This document shows, piece by piece, positions 59,748 through 64,000 of a stretch of DNA of 64,000 bases. Position 1 is the stretch's first letter. Each line of letters opens with the position of its first letter. The DNA is from Pseudohalocynthiibacter aestuariivivens (GTDB taxonomy: Bacteria; Pseudomonadota; Alphaproteobacteria; Rhodobacterales; Rhodobacteraceae), in NCBI RefSeq assembly GCF_011040495.1, contig NZ_CP049037.1:2852001-2916000 (forward strand), in the 5' to 3' direction. The translations under genes and the position numbers were made by a program. The notes under the pieces are model-generated. The model was not told where the DNA came from. It saw only the letters and a program-made list of their open reading frames with translations, and did no database searches.

Positions 59748-61792
59748 CGGGGCTGCTGGTCTTTGATCCATTGCTGCCTGTATGGCTGATCGCGGTGCTG
59801 GCGGGCATGGTGATCTGCGGCACGGCATTGGCGCTGTGGCGCGGCTTGTCGGGATGGGCGTTGCGGGCGCTGGGGGCCGTGGTCGTTCTGGCGGCGCTGG
59901 CGGGTCCTGTTTATCAGCAAGAGGACCGCGCGCCGCTCAGCGATATTGTCATGGTCGTTGAAGATTCCAGTGCCAGCCAACGGCTGGGTGACCGTGCCGA
60001 GATGACGACGCAGGCCGCCGAGGCGCTGGCCACCCGCCTGCAAGCACGTGAAAATACCGAAGTGCGCCGGGTCACTGTCCCCGACGGTGCCGACAACAGC
60101 GGTACGCAACTGATGAGCACGCTCGCCGACGCAATGGCCGAAGAACCCCAAGGGCGCATCGCCGGGGTCTTCGTGCTCAGTGACGGGAGGTTGCACGATC
60201 TGGACCGCGCCCCGAACCTGCCTGCGCCGATGCATCTGCTGCATACCGGGCGCAGTGATGACTGGGATCGGCGGCTGATCATCGCAGGTGCGCCCGCTTT
60301 TGCCATTCTGGACGAAGAGATCACCCTGACCATCCGTGTCGAGGATAGCGGTGCCGTGCCCGAGAACGTCGAGAGTGCGCAGCTTGATATCTCGATCGAT
60401 GGCGACGCGCCGCAGCGGTTCGAGGTGCCAATCGGACGCGACATCGACCTGCCGTTGGTGTTGCCGCATGGCGGGCGCAACGTGCTACAGTTCACTATCC
60501 CCGAGGCAGAAGGCGAGCTGACGGATCGCAACAACTCTGCACTGGTACAGATCAACGGTGTGCGCGATCGGCTAAGTGTGCTGCTGGTCTCAGGAGAGCC
60601 GCACCCCGGCGGCCGCACGTGGCGTAATCTACTGAAATCCGACAGTTCTGTTGATCTTGTGCATTTCACGATCTTGCGCCCTCCCGAAAAACAGGACGGC
60701 GTTCCGGTGCGAGAGCTGAGCCTGATCGCGTTCCCAACGCGAGAGTTGTTTCTGGAAAAGATCGACGATTTCGATCTGATCATCTTTGACCGTTACAAGC
60801 GGCGCGGCATCCTGCCGTCGCTCTACCTCGACAATGTGCGCAGCTATGTCGAGGGCGGTGGCGCGGTTCTGATTGCCGCGGGCCCGGATTTTGCCAGTGC
60901 CGACAGCCTTTACCGTTCGCCGCTGGAAGCGATCGTGCCAGCCCGCCCGACAGCGCGGGTGATCGACCGGGGCTATCGCCCGACCGTAACGGATCTGGGG
61001 CAGCGTCATCCGGTGACGGCGGGCCTGTCAGAGCTGCACGAGGGCGATTGGGGTCGTTGGCTGCGCCAGATCGAGGTCGGTGATCCGGTTGGTGATGTGG
61101 TCATGTCCGGTGCCGAGGATGCACCGCTGCTGATCCTTGATCGGGTGGGCGAGGGGCGCGTGGCGCTGCTCGCCTCCGATCATGCGTGGCTATGGAACCG
61201 TGGCTACGAGGGCGGCGGTCCGCAATTGGAACTCTTGCGGCGTCTCGCCCATTGGATGATGAAAGAGCCGGAACTGGAAGAAGAGGCGCTGTGGGCCGAG
61301 GCAACAGGCCAGCAAATGCGCATCATCCGCCGTTCTTTGGCCGCTTCTGTTGGTCCGGTCACGATCACCACGCCGCTTGGCGATACGCTCGACCTGCCTT
61401 TGGCCGAAGTGTCGCCTGGACGGTTCGAGGCGATCTATGATGGGCCGGTGATTGGCCTCTATCGGTTGGAAAACGGCGATCAGTCGGCGGTAATCGGCCT
61501 CGGCCCTGCCGCCCCGGTGGAATTCGAGGAAACGATTGCCAGCGGCGCACCTATGGCAGAAGTGATCGCTGCGTCGAATGGCGGCGTGCGCGCGCTAGAG
61601 GACGGCATGCCCGGTATCCGCGCGGTCAGCCCCGGTCGTCCGGCCGCAGGAGGCACCTGGCTGGGGATTACGCCGCGTGGCGCCTACCGGACGCAAAGTG
61701 TGACGCAGACGGCGTTGCTGCCCGCGTGGCTGGTGCTATTGCTGGCGTCGATGCTGGTCATTGGTGGCTGGCTGCGCGAAGGGCGGCGCTGA
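59744..61792 (+). CDS. Large membrane protein of the MoxR operon (glutamine amidotransferase-like)
   Basis: 682 residues. Two N-terminal helices and one C-terminal helix (LLPAWLVLLLASMLVIGGW), a vWA-like segment (DIVMVVEDSSASQRL; AGVFVLSDGRLHD), an Ig-like part (about 190-290) and a class I glutamine amidotransferase-like fold around 295-500 (LIIFDRYKRRGILPSLYLDNVRSYVEGGGAVLIAAGP). No catalytic Cys is visible in that fold. Last gene of the operon. Confidence 0.87.
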   Translation: MTGLLVFDPLLPVWLIAVLAGMVICGTALALWRGLSGWALRALGAVVVLAALAGPVYQQEDRAPLSDIVMVVEDSSASQRLGDRAEMTTQAAEALATRLQARENTEVRRVTVPDGADNSGTQLMSTLADAMAEEPQGRIAGVFVLSDGRLHDLDRAPNLPAPMHLLHTGRSDDWDRRLIIAGAPAFAILDEEITLTIRVEDSGAVPENVESAQLDISIDGDAPQRFEVPIGRDIDLPLVLPHGGRNVLQFTIPEAEGELTDRNNSALVQINGVRDRLSVLLVSGEPHPGGRTWRNLLKSDSSVDLVHFTILRPPEKQDGVPVRELSLIAFPTRELFLEKIDDFDLIIFDRYKRRGILPSLYLDNVRSYVEGGGAVLIAAGPDFASADSLYRSPLEAIVPARPTARVIDRGYRPTVTDLGQRHPVTAGLSELHEGDWGRWLRQIEVGDPVGDVVMSGAEDAPLLILDRVGEGRVALLASDHAWLWNRGYEGGGPQLELLRRLAHWMMKEPELEEEALWAEATGQQMRIIRRSLAASVGPVTITTPLGDTLDLPLAEVSPGRFEAIYDGPVIGLYRLENGDQSAVIGLGPAAPVEFEETIASGAPMAEVIAASNGGVRALEDGMPGIRAVSPGRPAAGGTWLGITPRGAYRTQSVTQTALLPAWLVLLLASMLVIGGWLREGRR

Positions 61793-61803
61793 TCGCGCCT
61801 ACC

Positions 61804-62178
61804 TTAGTAGGGAACGCGCACTGCAGTCGGCTCACCCGACCAGTTCTCGACCGAGCAACTGGCACGCACGAAAACCTCGCGAGTGCCGTCAGGCAACATC
61901 ACGTTGCCCAGACTGCGGGTAAAGGGCTGTTCGTCCACATGCGGATGATGCAGCTTACGTGTGGCCAACACATTGCCGTCTGCATCCAGCACTTCCCAGC
62001 CGTCGGCATAATGGTCCCAGCCACTGTCGGGATGCAGGATGGAGACGTGAAATCGCCAGCCCATGCCGTCCTTCTCGACATGCACATCGGTGATGTCCGG
62101 TGCATCGGCCAAGCCGGAACCAGTCAGGAAGGGGGCCGCCACCAACGCAGCGCCAAGGGTCAGAATGAAACGTTTCAT
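61804..62178 (-). CDS. Secreted protein of unknown function
   Basis: 124 residues. Signal peptide to GLA|DA; mature protein shows beta strands (DVHVEKDGMGWRFHVSILHPDSGWDHYADGWEVLDADG; RSLGNVMLPDGTREVFVRASC) and a lone Cys near the end. An Ig-like or beta-sandwich fold is likely. Conserved small periplasmic proteins of this kind occur in Rhodobacterales; I cannot name a function. Confidence 0.75.
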   Translation of the reverse strand: MKRFILTLGAALVAAPFLTGSGLADAPDITDVHVEKDGMGWRFHVSILHPDSGWDHYADGWEVLDADGNVLATRKLHHPHVDEQPFTRSLGNVMLPDGTREVFVRASCSVENWSGEPTAVRVPY

Positions 62179-62214
62179 GGAACCAGATATAGGGCATGAC
62201 CATGTGTCATGCTT

Positions 62215-62949
62215 TCACGTCTGTGTGTTTGCAGTGTCATGTTTGCCGGTCGCCTCCGGCTGCATCAGGATCCGCCTTGATTGCGACGCGAACTCGCGCC
62301 GAAAGAGGATCAGGCAGGTAAGTGCAGCGGCCACGATCAATGCTTCGGGACCAAGCAGCCATGCGGTTGAGGCCAGCGCGAAGTAAATCGAGCGCAAGCC
62401 GCGGTTAAAGCTGCGCGCACCGGTGATGTTGAGTTCGGCGGCCTTGTGTGCCCGAGGCGACGTCAGTGGATCGTCGGGATCGTTGGGCACCGCCGCCATC
62501 ACAACGGCGCAATATCCAAACAGGCGGTTTGCCCAGACGAATTTAAAGAAGGCATTCACCAGAAAGCCCAGCATTACGAACAGCTTGATTTCCCAGACGA
62601 TGGCCGGGTCTTGATCAATGGTCAGATCGCTGGCGATGCCGATCAAGGTGTCGGTGTTCCCCAGCAGAGCAAGCCCGCCGCCAAGCGCGATCATCGTGGC
62701 AGAGGCAAAGAACGTCGCGCCCTGACGCAGATTCGTCAGCGTCTGCGCATCAAAGATACGCGGGTCGCGGTGGATCATCTGGGTCATCCAATGGCGTCGA
62801 TAATCCGCCATCAGCCGCGAGACCGAAGGCCACGCTCTGCCCGAATGCTCAATGATCAGGCCAATGGCAAAAGAGCCGACCAGTATCGTGGCCAAAGCCA
62901 TGATATCCAGAAACCCGAAAAGCGCCAAACGATCCACCCAGTGCATCAT
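62215..62949 (-). CDS. DUF599 family membrane protein
   Basis: 244 residues from the ATG at 62949 (a second ATG directly follows); the open frame extends to a TTG at 63012 which would add an implausible stretch. Four membrane helices: LFGFLDIMALATILVGSFAIGL, ATFFASATMIALGGGLALLG, LFVMLGFLVNAFFKFVWANRLFGYCAVVMAAVP, and a C-terminal helix. The pattern RDPRIFDAQTLTNLRQGATFFAS is the DUF599 signature. Function unknown. Confidence 0.9.
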   Translation of the reverse strand: MMHWVDRLALFGFLDIMALATILVGSFAIGLIIEHSGRAWPSVSRLMADYRRHWMTQMIHRDPRIFDAQTLTNLRQGATFFASATMIALGGGLALLGNTDTLIGIASDLTIDQDPAIVWEIKLFVMLGFLVNAFFKFVWANRLFGYCAVVMAAVPNDPDDPLTSPRAHKAAELNITGARSFNRGLRSIYFALASTAWLLGPEALIVAAALTCLILFRREFASQSRRILMQPEATGKHDTANTQT

Positions 62950-63113
62950 GCAACTGTAGGGAGTGACGAGGAGACTTGCCAGATGGGTAAATTGGTTATA
63001 TTTTATGACCAATTATTACTTTTGCGTTGCTGTCCTTGGGATCGTGCGCGCAAACTGACATGCCGCAATTCACGTCATTATGTCGTGGCGCGCGGCGCGT
63101 GGAGGCGCAGCCG

Positions 63114-64000
63114 ATGGAAATGCCGCAACCGAATGCGACGATTCTGGCCCGCAAGCCCGAGATCGTACGGCGTCTGAGCGAGGTGCTGCCCGCAGGCGCA
63201 GTGATCTCGGATGAGGCAGAAACGCGGGCTTATGAATGCGACGCGCTGACAGCGTACAAGTGCCCACCTCTCGCCGCTGTGCTGCCGAGCAGCACGCACG
63301 AAGTGTCCGAGGTGCTCCGGGTCTGCTTTGAATTGGGTGTGCCGGTCGTGCCGCGTGGGTCGGGCACGTCGTTGGCCGGTGGGGCGCTGCCGACGGGTGA
63401 TTGCGTCATCCTTGGGGTGGCGCGCCTGAATGATGTGTTGGAAACCGATTACGAGAACCGGTTTATCCGGGTACAATCGGGCCGGACCAACCTCAGCGTG
63501 ACGGGCGCAGTGGAAGAAAATGGATTTTTCTACGCGCCGGACCCATCCAGCCAGTTGGCCTGTGCCATTGCGGGCAACATAGCGATGAATTCGGGCGGTG
63601 CGCATTGCCTGAAATACGGTGTGACAACCAACAACCTGCTGGGCGTGACGATGGTGTTGATGGACGGCACCGTGACCGAAATCGGCGGCGCGTATCTGGA
63701 CGCGGCGGGTTATGATCTGCTGGGTGTTATCTGTGGGTCCGAGGGACAATTGGGTGTCGTGACTGAGGCGACCTTGCGTATTCTGCACAAACCCGAAGGC
63801 GCGCGACCTGTGCTGATCGGATATGACAGCAACGAGGTGGCGGGTGCCTGCGTGTCCGACATCATCAAGGCAGGCGTTCTGCCTGTCGCGATCGAATTTA
63901 TGGACCGTCCATGCATCCGCGCGACCGAGGCATTCGCTGGCGCGGGCTATCCTGTTTGCGAGGCGCTGCTGATCGTCGAGGTCGAGGGTTCAGAGGCCGA
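63114..64000 (+). CDS. glcD: Glycolate oxidase subunit GlcD (FAD-linked oxidase), N-terminal part
   Basis: Cut by the right window edge: 295 codons visible. Start ATG at 63114 with GGAGG 8 bp upstream. FAD-binding PCMH domain: PRGSGTSLAGGALPTGDCVILG, VQSGRTNLSVTGAVE, PDPSSQLACAIAGNIAMNSGGAHCLKYG, and GSEGQLGVVTEATLRI. With GlcE and GlcF the protein oxidises glycolate to glyoxylate. A D-lactate or other 2-hydroxyacid dehydrogenase of the same family is possible. Confidence 0.93.
   Translation, partial: MEMPQPNATILARKPEIVRRLSEVLPAGAVISDEAETRAYECDALTAYKCPPLAAVLPSSTHEVSEVLRVCFELGVPVVPRGSGTSLAGGALPTGDCVILGVARLNDVLETDYENRFIRVQSGRTNLSVTGAVEENGFFYAPDPSSQLACAIAGNIAMNSGGAHCLKYGVTTNNLLGVTMVLMDGTVTEIGGAYLDAAGYDLLGVICGSEGQLGVVTEATLRILHKPEGARPVLIGYDSNEVAGACVSDIIKAGVLPVAIEFMDRPCIRATEAFAGAGYPVCEALLIVEVEGSEA

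Noticed and set aside
1..64000. CRISPR array, prophage or defence island
   Set aside because: No regularly spaced repeats, no phage structural genes, no cas or restriction genes; the only mobile DNA is the IS5-family element.

Overview
The window is a gene-dense, GC-rich (roughly 60%) stretch of an alphaproteobacterial chromosome, most likely Rhodobacterales / Roseobacter group. Grounds: recognisable family content (an aa3-type ctaD standing alone, the DUF6494-Mrp-DUF4444-DUF6505 set beside formate dehydrogenase, DUF3305/DUF3306, a DUF5928 glycosyltransferase, DUF1285, a MoxR-DUF58-DUF4159 operon), frequent 4-bp ATGA/GTGA/TTGA overlaps, and use of GTG and TTG starts. All assignments come from reading the sequence and from knowledge of the families; no search was run.

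Left third (1-24 kb): the C-terminus of a DUF1989 protein; a GAF/HWE-type histidine kinase; ctaD; an HdeA-like periplasmic protein; a methyltransferase with a basic tail; lipB; tRNA-Leu(GAG); the tamA-tamB outer-membrane assembly pair; davA-davB for L-lysine catabolism through 5-aminovaleramide; a Wza-like export lipoprotein; a LysR-controlled divergent pair resembling mesaconyl/itaconyl-CoA hydratase and a family III CoA-transferase; polA; rpiB; a zinc-finger protein; and an ABC ATPase without a permease. A complete IS5-family element (23651-24935, TTAG target duplication) sits exactly at the stop codon of a HIT-family gene.

Middle (25-39 kb): a GT14/DUF5928 glycosyltransferase, a sulfotransferase, a gene-free stretch that can fold into a junction-shaped RNA, adenosine kinase and nth, an Ada-like repair protein, an OmpA lipoprotein, a glutaredoxin-MauE fusion, leuB, a remnant of a homocysteine S-methyltransferase, a PuuA-like glutamine synthetase and tRNA-Pro(CGG).

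Right (37-52.4 kb): a periplasmic formate dehydrogenase locus. One arm holds accessory genes (DUF6494, Mrp Fe-S carrier, DUF4444 ligase, DUF6505, a cytochrome c with what looks like a shortened TupA domain, and a 648-residue multi-ferredoxin protein). The other arm reads DUF3305, DUF3306, TorD chaperone, Tat peptide, fdhA, fdhB, a strong internal terminator, fdhC, a WD40-cytochrome c, a 42-residue membrane peptide, and tupB-tupC for tungstate uptake. A normal tupA is absent. Together the genes could supply metal (Tup), insert cofactors (TorD, Mrp), oxidise formate in the periplasm and pass electrons to quinone or to c-type cytochromes.

End (52.6-64 kb): a fatty acid hydroxylase, an SDR protein lacking the catalytic Tyr and Lys, DUF1285, the four-gene MoxR/DUF58/DUF4159/membrane-protein operon, a small secreted protein, DUF599, and the start of glcD, which runs off the window.
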